64,000 bases of DNA, taken from Moraxellaceae bacterium. Its GTDB lineage: Bacteria; Pseudomonadota; Gammaproteobacteria; Pseudomonadales; Moraxellaceae. The stretch covers positions 248,001 through 312,000 of the forward strand of contig JAUSND010000003.1 in assembly GCA_030646295.1 (NCBI GenBank), in the 5' to 3' direction. Made by a program: the position numbers and the translations under genes. Numbering within the stretch: position 1 is the stretch's first letter; each line of letters opens with the position of its first letter. The notes beneath the pieces were generated by a model. It was not told where the DNA came from. It saw nothing but the letters and a program-made list of their open reading frames with translations, and made no database searches. This document shows, in pieces, positions 36,890 through 47,123 of the stretch.

Positions 36890-37771
36890 GTGAACGGATG
36901 TCCTCAGGCGTTGCCAGTTGAGGTTGCCGTACTGCCGATGGCCGGTCGCGGGGGAGCCCTGATGCCGGCCACACGGGTGGTGCCCAAGGAGTTGTTGCCG
37001 GTGGCGAACGTGCCGCTGGTGCAGCGCGCGGTGGCAGAAGCGGCAATGGCAGGCGTGCGTGAAGTCATTCTGGTGACGTCACCGGACAAGCCGCTGGTAG
37101 GCGAGCATTTTCAGCCCGACCCCGGTCTGGAGCAGCGCCTGCAGGACTGGGGCCAGTCACGGATTCTGCAGGCATACCGGGCCATCGTGCCGGCAGGTGT
37201 TACCCTGCGGGTGGTGGAGCAGCCGGTACCACGCGGCCTGGGTGATGCCATCCTGTGTGCGCGTGCGCTGGTGGGCAACCGTCATTTTGCGGTCATTCTG
37301 CCGGACGATGTGATCGACATGCCGGCACCGGGCTGTCTGGCGGCCATGGTGCGGGTGCATCGTGAGACCGGGGCATCCGTACTGGGCGTGCAGCCGGTGC
37401 CGGCGACTGATGTTTCGCGCTATGGCATGGTGAAGATAGTCGACGGCAGGATCACGGATCTTGTTGAAAAGCCTGCACCGGCGATGGCACCGGGCAATAT
37501 GGCAGTGATGGGGCGGTATATCCTGTCACCCCGGGTATTTGAGGCGCTGATGCAGATTGCACCCGGAGCCAATGGTGAGTACCAGCTTTCGGATGCGATC
37601 TGCCTGCTTATGCAGAATGAGCCGTTTGTGCCATGGGAGATCACGGCACCCCGGTATGATTGTGGTTCCCGTTTGGGATTTGCACAGGCCACTATTGCGT
37701 TGTCGTTGCATGACCCGGACATCGGGCCGGCATTGCGTGCATGGCTAACATCGGAAGTAACGCTTGAATAA
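36890..37771 (+). CDS. galU: UTP-glucose-1-phosphate uridylyltransferase
   Basis: This 293-residue enzyme makes UDP-glucose, donor for glucose units and source of UDP-galactose and UDP-glucuronate. The nucleotide loop is changed to AGRGGALMPATRVVPKELLPVAN (the usual form ends with TRFLPATKAXPKEMLP). Family segments PRGLGDAILCA, ILPDDVI and VEKP follow. The GTG start has AGGAG nine bases upstream. GalU, Pgi, the dehydrogenase-like protein and GalE form a precursor-supply operon. Confidence 0.92.
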   Translation: MNGCPQALPVEVAVLPMAGRGGALMPATRVVPKELLPVANVPLVQRAVAEAAMAGVREVILVTSPDKPLVGEHFQPDPGLEQRLQDWGQSRILQAYRAIVPAGVTLRVVEQPVPRGLGDAILCARALVGNRHFAVILPDDVIDMPAPGCLAAMVRVHRETGASVLGVQPVPATDVSRYGMVKIVDGRITDLVEKPAPAMAPGNMAVMGRYILSPRVFEALMQIAPGANGEYQLSDAICLLMQNEPFVPWEITAPRYDCGSRLGFAQATIALSLHDPDIGPALRAWLTSEVTLE

Positions 37772-39410
37772 CATGCAAACAAGAACAAGTCTTTCTGCCT
37801 GGCAACGGTTGCTGGCACTGGCCGAGTCCATGAAGTCCCGTCATTTGCGGGATTTCTGGCATGACCCTGCGCGTGCAGAAAAGCTGTCCCGTCGTGCCGG
37901 CCCCGTGTTTCTGGATATCAGCAAGCAGCGTGTGGATGTCGAGGCAATCGCAGGCCTGCTGGAACTGGCAGAGGCTTGCGGACTGCGGCAGTCCATTGCC
38001 GACATGATGCAGGGTGCGGCGATAAACAATACCGAGCAGCGTGCGGCCTTGCACACGGCATTGCGTATGGAGCCTGATGCCAATGTGCAGGTGGATGGCC
38101 ACAACGTTATTCCCGATGTGCATGCCAGCCTTGACCGTATGGAGTACGTGGTAAACCGCGTGCACTCACAGCAGTGGCGTGGTTACTCCGGTCGTGCCAT
38201 TTCGGATGTGGTGAATATTGGTGTGGGGGGGTCTGATCTTGGTCCGTCCATGGTGTCTGTGGCGCTCACCGAGTTCACGGCAGAGCCGGCCAGGGGCCTG
38301 CGCTTTCATTATGTCAGCTCGATTGATGGCACCCAGATTGCCGATTTGCTGCAAACCCTTAATCCGAAAACCACACTGTTCATCATCTCTTCCAAGTCAT
38401 TCACCACAGTGGATACGCTGTCCAACGCGCGTACCGCATGGGAGTGGATGCTGCGTGAAAAAGACGATGCGCATATGTTGTTGCAGCATCATTTCATTGG
38501 TGTGTCCGCGCAGCCGGAACGCATGACGCAGTGGGGCATTCCGCCAGAAAACCAGATATGCCTGTGGGACTGGGTGGGCGGTCGTTTCTCGTTGTGGTCA
38601 GCCATTGGCTTGCCGGTGGCCCTGCAGCTTGGCATGAAGGGTTTTCGCGAGCTGCTGGCCGGTGCGCGCTTCATGGACCGGCATTTTGCGCAGACGCCGT
38701 TTGCCGATAACCTGCCGGTACTGCTGGGCATGATCGGTGTATGGAACGCCACCTTTCTGGATATTCGTGGCCATGCCGTGATGCCGTATGACGGCCGCCT
38801 GAGTTATTTTCCGGCGTATCTCACGCAGCTGGAAATGGAGAGCAACGGCAAGTCGGTCACCCGTGACGGTTATCCGGTGGATTACACCACCTGCCCGATC
38901 CTGTGGGGTGAGGTAGGCCCGAATGCGCAGCATGCGTTTTACCAGTTGTTGCATCAGGGTACGCAGGCCATTTCCAGTGATTTTATTGCCCCGGTGCGCC
39001 GTTACCATGATCGCGCACCAAACCGTGCGCTGGTGGAACAGCATCAGTTATCGCTGGCCAATTGCCTGGCCCAGTCCCGTGTGCTGATGCTGGGGGATGC
39101 CGCCATTCAGGGCGGTAACGACGCGCCGGATTATCGCCGCTACCGTGGCAATCAGCCGTCCACCACCATTCTGCTGGATGAACTGAATCCTTATGCACTG
39201 GGTGCGCTGATTGCGCTGTATGAACACAAGGTGTTTGTCATGTCGGTGATTTGGGATATCAATCCCTTCGATCAGTGGGGCGTGGAACTGGGCAAGGTGA
39301 TGGCCACCGGCATGTTGTCGGCATTGCAGACAGGTGTAACGCCTGACATGGATGCATCGAGTGCCTTGTTGCTACGGCAGATCATTGAACAGGGAGAAAA
39401 CCTTTCATGA
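37764..39410 (+). CDS. pgi: Glucose-6-phosphate isomerase
   Basis: This 548-residue enzyme of full family length interconverts glucose-6-phosphate and fructose-6-phosphate. Motifs are VNIGVGGSDLGPSMV, SSKSFTTVDTLSNARTA, GGRFSLWSAIGLPVAL and NPFDQWGVELGK, the sugar-isomerase signatures. The start is uncertain: TTG at 37764 has GGAAG seven bases upstream and overlaps galU, while ATG at 37773 begins one base after the galU stop. Here it channels hexose phosphate to the nucleotide-sugar genes around it. Confidence 0.95.
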   Translation: MNNMQTRTSLSAWQRLLALAESMKSRHLRDFWHDPARAEKLSRRAGPVFLDISKQRVDVEAIAGLLELAEACGLRQSIADMMQGAAINNTEQRAALHTALRMEPDANVQVDGHNVIPDVHASLDRMEYVVNRVHSQQWRGYSGRAISDVVNIGVGGSDLGPSMVSVALTEFTAEPARGLRFHYVSSIDGTQIADLLQTLNPKTTLFIISSKSFTTVDTLSNARTAWEWMLREKDDAHMLLQHHFIGVSAQPERMTQWGIPPENQICLWDWVGGRFSLWSAIGLPVALQLGMKGFRELLAGARFMDRHFAQTPFADNLPVLLGMIGVWNATFLDIRGHAVMPYDGRLSYFPAYLTQLEMESNGKSVTRDGYPVDYTTCPILWGEVGPNAQHAFYQLLHQGTQAISSDFIAPVRRYHDRAPNRALVEQHQLSLANCLAQSRVLMLGDAAIQGGNDAPDYRRYRGNQPSTTILLDELNPYALGALIALYEHKVFVMSVIWDINPFDQWGVELGKVMATGMLSALQTGVTPDMDASSALLLRQIIEQGENLS

Positions 39411-40702
39411 TCGTGAATGTATATGGCAGCAGTTATTTTGCCTGGGTTGCGGCCGCCAAGCTGGCGGAAAAAGGCAACAAGGTCAGTATTTTCTCATCGT
39501 CGGTTGATGTGTCGGTGTCTGGTTTTGAGCCTGCGCTTGAGCTGCAGTTGCCGGAGCTGCTGCAGCAGCAAACGGACTGTAGCCACCTGCAGATAATGAC
39601 CGAAGCAACGGCACCAATGCCGGCTGACCTGCATGTGGTGGCATTTGAAACGGCAGAAGCAGGCCTGGCCGAGCGTGTTTTTCCCTTGCTGCACTCCACT
39701 GAAGAGCATCTGTTTGTGCTGGTGCTGACCCCGATGATGGTGGGTGCCATAGCCGAGCTTTCGCACAACCTCAAACAGCTGGCGGCAGCAGGAAAACGTT
39801 CATGGTGGCCGCAGGTGGCGGTGTTGCCGCTGTTCACCCGTGAAGGCTCGGCACTGGCCGATTTCGAGCATCCCCGGCTGTTCCTGCTGGGGGCGGATGA
39901 TGACGGTATCCGGGACTGTGTTACCCGGCTGATGCAGCCATTCATGCAACAGGCCAGCCAGAGCATGATTGTGCCGGTGGCCACGGCAGAGCTGATCCGC
40001 TTTGGCATCAATGCCATGCTCGCCACGCGCATGAGCTTTATGAACGAAATGGCGGCGCTGGCAGAAAAACTGGATGTGGATGTGGAGCTGGTGCGACGTG
40101 GCATGGCGGCAGACCCGCGTGTCGGCCCGGATTACCTGTATCCCGGTTGCGGTTTTGGCGGGCCGTCGTTTGCCAGTGAATTGTTCGACTTTGCCAAAAC
40201 CGTTCATGAAGAGCTGGATACGGCAGGTCTTATTGATGCTGTGCTTGATATCAACGAGTCGCAGTGTGAAATCCTCTTCCGCAAGTTATGGCGATTCTTC
40301 AAGGGCGACATGCAGGGGCGTCGCGTGGCCATCTGGGGCGCTGCGTTCAAGCCGGGCACGCCCAGTGTGCGTAACTCTGTTGTGCACCCGTTGCTAAAGG
40401 CATTGTGGGGGCAGGGCTGTCATACCGTGGTGCATGATCCGCAAGCCATGGACGCAATGCGTCGCAAGTATCCGGATCAGCCGTTGCTGACACTGGCGGA
40501 TTCGGTTGAGCAGTCGGTGCAAGGTGCCGATGCCGTTGCACTGGTGACGGCATGGGATGTGTTCAGGTCCCCTGATTTTGCCGCGCTGGCGCGTTCAATG
40601 AAGTCTGCCGTGATGGTGGACGGCCGTAATTTGTATGACCCCTGCGTGATGGAAGACCATGGCTTCCGTTATTTCGGCATTGGCCGGGGCGAGAGTATCT
40701 AG
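39407..40702 (+). CDS. UDP-glucose/GDP-mannose dehydrogenase-like protein with lost catalytic residues
   Basis: This 431-residue protein of the UDP-glucose dehydrogenase family overlaps pgi by four bases and stands directly before galE. The central helix (INAMLATRMSFMNEMAALAEKL) and the C-terminal UDP-binding domain (VAIWGAAFKPGTPSVRNSVVHPLL) are recognisable, but key residues are changed. The N-terminal GXGYVG loop is replaced by VYGSSYFAW. The Lys of the usual IKYAANAFLA motif is Arg198. The catalytic Cys of GFGGSCFPKD is Ser254 (GFGGPSFASE). It may be inactive, regulatory, or have a new role. The TviB-like enzyme in the same window keeps all of these residues. The call of the family is firm; an activity is not. 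Confidence 0.82.
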   Translation: MIVNVYGSSYFAWVAAAKLAEKGNKVSIFSSSVDVSVSGFEPALELQLPELLQQQTDCSHLQIMTEATAPMPADLHVVAFETAEAGLAERVFPLLHSTEEHLFVLVLTPMMVGAIAELSHNLKQLAAAGKRSWWPQVAVLPLFTREGSALADFEHPRLFLLGADDDGIRDCVTRLMQPFMQQASQSMIVPVATAELIRFGINAMLATRMSFMNEMAALAEKLDVDVELVRRGMAADPRVGPDYLYPGCGFGGPSFASELFDFAKTVHEELDTAGLIDAVLDINESQCEILFRKLWRFFKGDMQGRRVAIWGAAFKPGTPSVRNSVVHPLLKALWGQGCHTVVHDPQAMDAMRRKYPDQPLLTLADSVEQSVQGADAVALVTAWDVFRSPDFAALARSMKSAVMVDGRNLYDPCVMEDHGFRYFGIGRGESI

Positions 40703-40704
40703 TC

Positions 40705-41721
40705 ATGAAAGTACTGGTCACCGGCGGTGCCGGTTACATCGGGTCACATACCTGCGTGGAATTGCTGGCCATTGGTCATGATGTGGTAGTGGTGGATAAC
40801 TACTCCAACAGCAAGCCGGAAGCACTGAAGCGGGTGCAGGACATTGCCGGACGCAGTGTGAAGATGCATGCCTGCGATGTGCGTGATCGCGAGGGCTTGC
40901 GCGCGATTTTTCGTGATGAAAAACCGGATGCGGTGATTCACTTTGCCGGCTTCAAGGCAGTCGGCGAATCGGTGGCGCAGCCACTGAAGTATTACGACAA
41001 CAATCTGGTCAGCACGATTGTGCTGCTGGAAGTCATGCAGGAGTCTGGCTGCCGTCAGCTGGTATTCAGTTCATCGGCTACGGTGTATGGCATTCCGGAC
41101 CAGGTGCCGCTGAACGAGCAGGCGCCGTTGCGGGCGATCAATCCGTATGGCGCAACCAAGCTGATGATCGAGGACATGCTGCGCGATCTGGCCGCGTCTG
41201 ACGATTCATGGCGCATTGCCTTGCTGCGCTACTTCAATCCGGTGGGGGCGCATGCGAGTGGCCTGATCGGCGAAGACCCCAACGACGTTCCGAATAACCT
41301 GATGCCTTATATCTCCCAGGTGGCCGTTGGCCGCCTGCCGCAACTGCGTGTGTTTGGTGGTGACTATCCCACACCGGATGGCACCGGGGTGCGTGACTAC
41401 ATTCATGTGGTGGACCTGGCGCTGGGCCATCTGAAGGCGCTGGAGTGGCTGGCAGGACTGCCCAGCGGCAGGGTAGAGGCGATTAACCTTGGCACGGGCA
41501 ATGGCTGCTCGGTGCTGGACATGGTCAAGGCGTTTGAGCAGGCCTGTGGCCGTGCCATTCCCTATGAAATTGTGGCGCGCCGCCCCGGTGATGCTGCCAG
41601 CTGCTATGCTGATTCTGCCTTGGCCCGTGAATTGCTGGGGTGGCAGGCGGTGCGTGATGTAAAAACGATGTGTCAGGATGCCTGGCGCTGGCAGTCGCAC
41701 AATCCGCATGGCTATGAGTAG
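40705..41721 (+). CDS. galE: UDP-glucose 4-epimerase
   Basis: This 338-residue SDR enzyme interconverts UDP-glucose and UDP-galactose. NAD loop GGAGYIGSHT, SSSATVYGIP and YGATKLMIED (catalytic Tyr and Lys) are seen, with the GalE-specific ALLRYFNPVGAH and NLGTGNGCSVL segments. It begins two bases after the previous stop and is the last gene of the precursor operon. It is distinct from the N-acetylhexosamine epimerase at 19859. Confidence 0.96.
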   Translation: MKVLVTGGAGYIGSHTCVELLAIGHDVVVVDNYSNSKPEALKRVQDIAGRSVKMHACDVRDREGLRAIFRDEKPDAVIHFAGFKAVGESVAQPLKYYDNNLVSTIVLLEVMQESGCRQLVFSSSATVYGIPDQVPLNEQAPLRAINPYGATKLMIEDMLRDLAASDDSWRIALLRYFNPVGAHASGLIGEDPNDVPNNLMPYISQVAVGRLPQLRVFGGDYPTPDGTGVRDYIHVVDLALGHLKALEWLAGLPSGRVEAINLGTGNGCSVLDMVKAFEQACGRAIPYEIVARRPGDAASCYADSALARELLGWQAVRDVKTMCQDAWRWQSHNPHGYE

Positions 41722-41775
41722 TTAAAGGCGTAAAATGATCAGGTAGATAATGCTCACTCGCAGGAGGAACCCGGA

Positions 41776-42117
41776 ATGGCCATGCTGCTGTCGCTAATGT
41801 GGGTTTTTCGGCTGGCCTTGCTGGTTGCGCTGGCGGGGGTGACATATCTGGCGTTAATGCCGGCTCAGGCGATGAGTCTGGGGTCTGACAAGATCAATCA
41901 TGTGATTGCCTTTGTTGTGCTGGGCGTTCTGGCCCGTCTTGGCTTTCCCCGTTCGGGGGTTGTGGCCGTCATGTTTCCCCTGTTCATTTATGGCGTGCTG
42001 ATCGAGGCGATGCAGTATCAGGTAGGTCGTTTTGCCGGCATGGATGACCTGCTCGCCAATCTGATCGGCCTGGGTATTGCCAGTGTTTCTACCCTGTTCA
42101 TACAAAAACTGGACTGA
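41776..42117 (+). CDS. VanZ-like membrane protein
   Basis: This 113-residue protein has three or four hydrophobic segments and the VanZ-family signature DKINHVIAFVVLGVLARLGFP and the later MQYQVGRFAGMDDLLANLIG. The family was named for teicoplanin resistance, but small versions like this are common beside polysaccharide genes and have no proved role. AGGAGG precedes the ATG. It stands alone after galE. Confidence 0.83.
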   Translation: MAMLLSLMWVFRLALLVALAGVTYLALMPAQAMSLGSDKINHVIAFVVLGVLARLGFPRSGVVAVMFPLFIYGVLIEAMQYQVGRFAGMDDLLANLIGLGIASVSTLFIQKLD

Positions 42118-42246
42118 TGCCGGCCCGGCATTACCGTGAGTTCCCGCTTTGCCTTATCTGCCTGTTTCCCTGACCCCGGATGTCCTTGCCAGCATGAGTG
42201 CGGGCGGGGAATATCGGTACTTTGTTATTGATTGCAAGGATTCTCC

Positions 42247-43737
42247 ATGAGCGCTACCCATCTGCTTGCCATTGACCAGGGCACCACGAGTACCCGTGCC
42301 ATTGTGTTTGATGCCACGGGCCATCCGGTGGCATCACACCAGCTGGAGTTTCGTCAGCAGTTTCCGGCAGATGGATGGGTGGAACACGATGCACTGGAAA
42401 TCTGGTGGACGGTGGAGAGTGTGTGCCGCGAGGTCATGCGCAAGGCGGGGCTAAGGCCTGCCCAGATTGCGGCCATCGGCATTACCAACCAGCGCGAAAC
42501 GACTGTCTTGTGGGACCGTGCCACCGGCACACCAATCCACAATGCCATTGTTTGGCAGGACCGCCGTACAGCCAGTGTGTGCGAGCACCTGAAGAAAAAC
42601 GGTCACGAGTCACTGGTGCAGGAAAAAACCGGCCTGTTGCTGGACCCGTATTTCTCTGCCACCAAGCTGGCCTGGCTGCTGGACAACGTGGAGGGCGCAC
42701 GCGCCCGTGCCGACAAGGGCGAGCTGGCCTTTGGCACCATTGATACCTGGCTGCTGTGGAAGCTGACGGGGGGCAAGTCACATGCAACCGATGCCACCAA
42801 TGCATCGCGCACGCTGATATTCAATATTCACACGCAGCAGTGGGATGACGAGCTGCTGGCCATGTTCAATATTCCACGCAGTGTGTTGCCGGAAGTGAAA
42901 GATTCCAGTGCGGATTTCGGTCTGACCACGGCCGATTTCATTGGTGCGCCGGTGTGCATTGCCGGCATGGCCGGTGACCAGCAGGCAGCATTGATCGGGC
43001 AGGCCTGCTTTGCACCGGGCATGGTGAAAAGCACCTATGGCACGGGCTGCTTCATGGTGATGAATACCGGTGCCACGGTGGTGCGCTCGCAAAACCGTTT
43101 GCTGAGCACGGTGGCTTATCGCCTGAATGGCAAACCCACCTATGCCATTGAAGGCAGTATTTTTGTCGCGGGTGCGACAATCCAGTGGTTGCGTGATGGT
43201 CTTAAGTTTATCGGGCAGGCATCGGAAACCGAATCCATTGCAGAGCGTACCGGTGATGCGCGTGGCGTGTATCTGGTGCCGGCATTTACCGGTCTTGGTG
43301 CGCCTTACTGGGACCCGCATGCGCGTGGCGCCATCATGGGCCTGACGCGTGATACCGGCATTGGTGAAATCGTGACGGCCGGCTTGCAGTCGGTCTGCTT
43401 CCAGACGCGTGACCTGATGGAAGCCATGCAGCGCGATGGTGCCAGCAGCCTTAACACGTTGCGCATTGATGGCGGCATGGTGGTGAACAACTGGGTGTCG
43501 CAGCGCCTTGCCGACATTCTGGGTGTGCCGGTTGATCGCCCGCAGGTCACGGAAACCACGGCGCTGGGTGCGGTATATCTGGCCGGCCTGCATGTGGGGA
43601 TGTTCGAGTCGCTGGAGAAAATCAGCCTGCTGTGGAAGTGTGACCGCCACTTTGTGCCTACCATGGACGATGAAAAGCGCGACAGCCTGTACAAGGGCTG
43701 GCTCGATGCAGTGAGGCGCGTGGCCTCTGCAGGTTGA
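42247..43737 (+). CDS. glpK: Glycerol kinase
   Basis: The 496-residue FGGY-family kinase forms glycerol-3-phosphate from glycerol and ATP. It has [15 protein letters not shown] at the start, [12 protein letters not shown] and DRRT in the substrate site, and [15 protein letters not shown] and TYGTGCFM in the ATP side. Full length. ATG at 42247 is preferred over an upstream in-frame ATG. No glpF or glpD is adjacent, so it is stand-alone, and it ends before a bidirectional terminator. Confidence 0.97.
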   Translation: MSATHLLAIDQGTTSTRAIVFDATGHPVASHQLEFRQQFPADGWVEHDALEIWWTVESVCREVMRKAGLRPAQIAAIGITNQRETTVLWDRATGTPIHNAIVWQDRRTASVCEHLKKNGHESLVQEKTGLLLDPYFSATKLAWLLDNVEGARARADKGELAFGTIDTWLLWKLTGGKSHATDATNASRTLIFNIHTQQWDDELLAMFNIPRSVLPEVKDSSADFGLTTADFIGAPVCIAGMAGDQQAALIGQACFAPGMVKSTYGTGCFMVMNTGATVVRSQNRLLSTVAYRLNGKPTYAIEGSIFVAGATIQWLRDGLKFIGQASETESIAERTGDARGVYLVPAFTGLGAPYWDPHARGAIMGLTRDTGIGEIVTAGLQSVCFQTRDLMEAMQRDGASSLNTLRIDGGMVVNNWVSQRLADILGVPVDRPQVTETTALGAVYLAGLHVGMFESLEKISLLWKCDRHFVPTMDDEKRDSLYKGWLDAVRRVASAG

Positions 43738-43757
43738 GTCATTGTTTGAACAAGAGT

Positions 43758-43804
43758 GTTGCCCATAAAAAACGCCGCATGAAGCGGCGTTTTTTATGGG
43801 CAAC
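43758..43804. terminator. Bidirectional terminator between glpK and argF
   Basis: A perfect inverted repeat with 21-base arms and a 5-base loop, including AAAAAACGCCGC and GCGGCGTTTTTT, lies between two convergent genes, so it serves both. Confidence 0.93.
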
Positions 43805-43819
43805 AGGGCAGGGCGACTA

Positions 43820-44743
43820 TCAGCGTTTCACGCCGTCCGGGCCCACCACCAGAAATTCGAGCAATGCCTTCTGCGCGTGCAGGCGGTTCTCGGCCTCATC
43901 CCAGACGACAGAGCGTTCGTCATCCAGCATGTCTTCCGAGATTTCCTCGCCACGGTGGGCGGGCAGGCAGTGCATGAACACGGCATCGGATGCGGCCATG
44001 TCCATCAGGCGTGGATTGATCTGGTACATGCTGAAACGACGTTTGCGCACGCTTTGCTCGGACTCCTGGCCCATGCTGGTCCAGACGTCGGTGGCAATCA
44101 GGTGTGCATCTTTGGCGGCATCTTCAGCGGTTTTTACCAGCTCGACATTGCGGGCGTATTTTTCCAGCAGTTCCGGATCTGGCTCAAAGCCGTAGGGACA
44201 GGCGATCTTCAGCTGGAAATCAAACTGGTGGGCAGCATGGATGTACGAGTTGCACATGTTGTTGCCATCGCCAATCCAGGCAAAGGTCTTGCCCTGCAGG
44301 GCGCCACGGTGCTCGATGAAGGTCTGCAGGTCGGCCAGCAGCTGGCACGGGTGATGATCGTCGGTCAGTGCATTGATCACCGGCACGCGTGAATATTCGG
44401 CAAAGCGTTCAATGATGTCGTGCGCAAAGGTACGGATCATCACTACGTCCACCATGCGTGAAATCACGCGGGCAGAGTCTTCTACCGGCTCACCACGGCC
44501 CAGCTGGGTATCACGTGGGGACAGGAAAATGGCAGAGCCACCAAACTGTGCCATGCCGGATTCAAACGACACACGGGTGCGCGTGGATGATTTTTCGAAA
44601 ATCATCCCGAGCACCTTGTTTTTCATGGGCTCGTAAACCACACCTTCACGGTGTATCTTTTTGAGCACGATGGCGCGGTCGAGTACCTGTTGCAGTTCTT
44701 CGCGGCTGAAATCCAGCAACGTCAGAAAGTGACGCACGCTCAT
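43820..44743 (-). CDS. argF: Ornithine carbamoyltransferase
   Basis: This 307-residue enzyme of arginine synthesis makes citrulline from ornithine and carbamoyl phosphate. Motifs: [13 protein letters not shown] (carbamoyl-phosphate site), [11 protein letters not shown], and [12 protein letters not shown] with the ornithine-site Cys. Its start overlaps the argD stop (ATGA), so argD-argF are one operon. Normal length. Confidence 0.97.
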   Translation of the reverse strand: MSVRHFLTLLDFSREELQQVLDRAIVLKKIHREGVVYEPMKNKVLGMIFEKSSTRTRVSFESGMAQFGGSAIFLSPRDTQLGRGEPVEDSARVISRMVDVVMIRTFAHDIIERFAEYSRVPVINALTDDHHPCQLLADLQTFIEHRGALQGKTFAWIGDGNNMCNSYIHAAHQFDFQLKIACPYGFEPDPELLEKYARNVELVKTAEDAAKDAHLIATDVWTSMGQESEQSVRKRRFSMYQINPRLMDMAASDAVFMHCLPAHRGEEISEDMLDDERSVVWDEAENRLHAQKALLEFLVVGPDGVKR

Positions 44744-45927
44744 GCTGCAGCTCCTTCGGCAAGGAAGGTGCGCACAAGGGCAGAGATTTTTTCCACCAGC
44801 AGGTCAGCTTCTTCTGCATTGATGATCAGTGGTGGCAGCAAACGGATACGGTTTTCTGCACTGACAATCAGCAGTACGCCGGCGTCGCGGGCACGTGCCA
44901 CGAGTTCGGTGCAGGGCCTGGGCAGTACAACACCCATCATCAGGCCGGCACCTTCTACGGTAACGCCAAGGTCGCCCAGATTTTTCAGGAAGCCGGCCTT
45001 GATGCGCTCGCCCATGACGCGCGCATTTTCAATGGGGCCTTTCTGCAATTCCCTGATCGTGGTGAGTGCGGCGCGGCAGCCGAGCGGGGTGCCACCATAG
45101 GTGGTGCCGTGGTTGCCGGGGCCAAACAGGTCGTCGGCCTTGCCGCGCACCATGCAGGCACCAATCGGAAAGCCGTTGCCCAGGCCTTTGGCTGTGGTCA
45201 CCACGTCCGGCATGATGCTGGTGTGCTGGTAGGCGAAATACTTGCCGGTACGGCCGTTGCCGGTCTGGATTTCATCCAGCATCAGCAGCCAGTCGTGCTT
45301 GTCGCAAACGGCGCGCAGTTGCTCAAGATAGCCAAAGCCGTTCTTTGCCATGCGCACACCGCTCTCGCCCTGGATGGGCTCGACCAGAATGGCAACGATA
45401 TTCGGGTTTTCGGCAGCAACCTTTTCGATGGCGGCGATGTCGTCATACGGCACGCGCACAAAACCCTGCACCAGTGGCTCGAAGCCTTCCTGGATTTTCT
45501 TGTTGCCGGTGGCGGTCAGCGTGGCCAGGGTGCGACCATGAAAGGAATTTTCCATCACGATAATGGTCGGCACATCAATGTTCTTGCGCTTGTGGCCGTA
45601 CATGCGTGCCAGCTTGATGGCGGCTTCGTTGGCCTCGGCACCGGAGTTGCCGAAAAAGCACAGGTCCATGCCGGAGGCATCGCGCAGGGCGTCGGCCAGC
45701 GCTTCCTGCAGGGGAATCTGGTACAGGTTGGAGGTATGCACCAGTGTGCGCGCCTGGTCGGCAATGGCTTCGGCCACGACCGGGTTGGCATGTCCCAGAC
45801 CGCAGACGGCAATGCCGGCGGTGGTGTCGAGGTAACGGCGGCCTTCGGTATCGAAAAGCCACACACCTTCGCCATGGGAAAAAGCAACAGGCTGCCGTGC
45901 ATAGGTCGGCATGAGCGCGCTGGTCAT
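44740..45927 (-). CDS. argD: Acetylornithine aminotransferase
   Basis: This 395-residue PLP enzyme of arginine synthesis begins [26 protein letters not shown] and has [36 protein letters not shown], and a [14 protein letters not shown] segment with the PLP Lys. The frame is open 67 codons further upstream, but the family start fits the ATG at 45927. A terminator-like hairpin lies about 40 bases before that ATG. Confidence 0.96.
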   Translation of the reverse strand: MTSALMPTYARQPVAFSHGEGVWLFDTEGRRYLDTTAGIAVCGLGHANPVVAEAIADQARTLVHTSNLYQIPLQEALADALRDASGMDLCFFGNSGAEANEAAIKLARMYGHKRKNIDVPTIIVMENSFHGRTLATLTATGNKKIQEGFEPLVQGFVRVPYDDIAAIEKVAAENPNIVAILVEPIQGESGVRMAKNGFGYLEQLRAVCDKHDWLLMLDEIQTGNGRTGKYFAYQHTSIMPDVVTTAKGLGNGFPIGACMVRGKADDLFGPGNHGTTYGGTPLGCRAALTTIRELQKGPIENARVMGERIKAGFLKNLGDLGVTVEGAGLMMGVVLPRPCTELVARARDAGVLLIVSAENRIRLLPPLIINAEEADLLVEKISALVRTFLAEGAAA

Positions 45928-45966
45928 AGGGGGTAACCTGCTGAATCTTGGGTAAAAAACCGAACG

Positions 45967-45987
45967 AAAAAAGGCAGCCGGGCTGCC
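45967..45987 (-). terminator. Terminator-like hairpin in the argD leader (possible attenuator)
   Basis: Read on the minus strand it is GGCAGCCCGGCTGCC followed by six T, so it would stop transcription moving toward argD. No minus-strand gene lies upstream, so it does not end anything; a regulated leader terminator is the simplest reading. The rest of the 302-base gap 45928-46229 has only possible promoters and a purine-rich site before the next gene. Confidence 0.55.
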
Positions 45988-46229
45988 ATGCCTGATGTTA
46001 ACGGGAATAGGGCATATGAGCAATTTGCCGCAGGGGCTCCGGCAGTCGCGTAAATATGATGCCAGCACTGTCATCATGCGGCCCTTTTGGATAACTTTAT
46101 GTCCCCGTCCAACCTCGCCATTGACCAATGGGTTCTTTTTAATAGGCCTCTAATGCAAAGGAGGTCCTGCCGGGCCGCTGCACCGAATCCGCAAGGCATG
46201 CGAATACCCTTGAGCTGGAGTGAGTACCA

Positions 46230-47057
46230 ATGACCGCCATGGCTTCTTTCCCCGTACGCCGCCAGGATTTTGAGTTCAATGAAGTGCCTCGTCACTGGGT
46301 GGACAATGATCCGTTCATGACGGCCATGTTCAATGCGCTGTCGTCCATGTTCCCGAATGGCGAACGCTTCTTTGTGGACAGTGTGCGTGGTGTGCGTGAG
46401 CTGGTCAGTGATCCGGTGCTGCAAAAGGAGATCAGTGCCTTCATCGGTCAGGAAGCCATGCATGCCAAGGAGCATCATGCCTTCAATGCCGGTGCCATTG
46501 ATCATGGTTTTGATGTGGTGCGTCTGGAGGCCTGGACGGCGAATGTGTTGTCGATCATTCGTCTGCCCATCTTCAACAACAAGCGCACCCGGCTGGCCGC
46601 TACCGTAGCGCTGGAGCATTTTACCGGTGTGCTCTCGGCCAACCTGTTGCGCCGTGAAGACATCAGTCAGACCTTGTCGCCGAAAATGCAGGAACTGTGG
46701 CTGTGGCACTGCGTGGAAGAAAACGAGCACAAGGCCGTTGCCTTTGACGTTTACCAGAAAGTTTACGGCAACAGTGCGGCCAACTACTTGTGGCGCATGA
46801 CGGTGATGGTGATTGCCACCGCACTGATTCTGGGTGCGTTGCATGTGTTCATTGCCAAACTGATGGCGGAGGATGGCCAGCTGTCCAACCTGCGTTCATG
46901 GGGACGCGGCTTGTGGAAGTTCTGGGGTGTGGGCGGCATGTTCACCCAGCTTGTTCCAGAGTACCTCGATTATTTCAAACCGGGCTTTCATCCCTGGGAT
47001 CACGATACCAAGGCCTTGCTGGCCAAGTGGAAGGATCGTCAGGGCCTGAATGGCTGA
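46230..47057 (+). CDS. Predicted metal-dependent hydrolase (PF10118-like)
   Basis: The 275-residue protein begins PVRRQDFEFNEVPRHWVDNDPFMTAMFNALSSMFPNGERFF and has IGQEAMHAKEHHAFN and WHCVEENEHKAVAFDVY, with repeated Glu and His pairs like those of ferritin-like di-metal proteins. This is the PF10118 family of predicted metal-dependent hydrolases, of unproved function. One hydrophobic stretch (MVIATALILGALHVFI) near residue 200 suggests membrane contact. GGAG precedes the ATG, and a terminator follows. Confidence 0.82.
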   Translation: MTAMASFPVRRQDFEFNEVPRHWVDNDPFMTAMFNALSSMFPNGERFFVDSVRGVRELVSDPVLQKEISAFIGQEAMHAKEHHAFNAGAIDHGFDVVRLEAWTANVLSIIRLPIFNNKRTRLAATVALEHFTGVLSANLLRREDISQTLSPKMQELWLWHCVEENEHKAVAFDVYQKVYGNSAANYLWRMTVMVIATALILGALHVFIAKLMAEDGQLSNLRSWGRGLWKFWGVGGMFTQLVPEYLDYFKPGFHPWDHDTKALLAKWKDRQGLNG

Positions 47058-47093
47058 GATTAAACGTTTTTCAACGTGTTGTGTTCCGACTTT

Positions 47094-47118
47094 GTGCCCC
47101 TTCGGGGGCACTTTTTTT
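47094..47118 (+). terminator. Intrinsic terminator after the PF10118-like gene
   Basis: GTGCCCC-TTC-GGGGGCAC hairpin followed by seven T, 37 bases after the stop codon. Confidence 0.88.
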
Positions 47119-47123
47119 GCCTG

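Noticed and set aside
36890-37771. Possible broken GalU because of the changed nucleotide loop
   Set aside because: The frame is full length and later motifs (PRGLGDA, LPDDV, VEKP) are kept, so I keep it as galU and only note the change.
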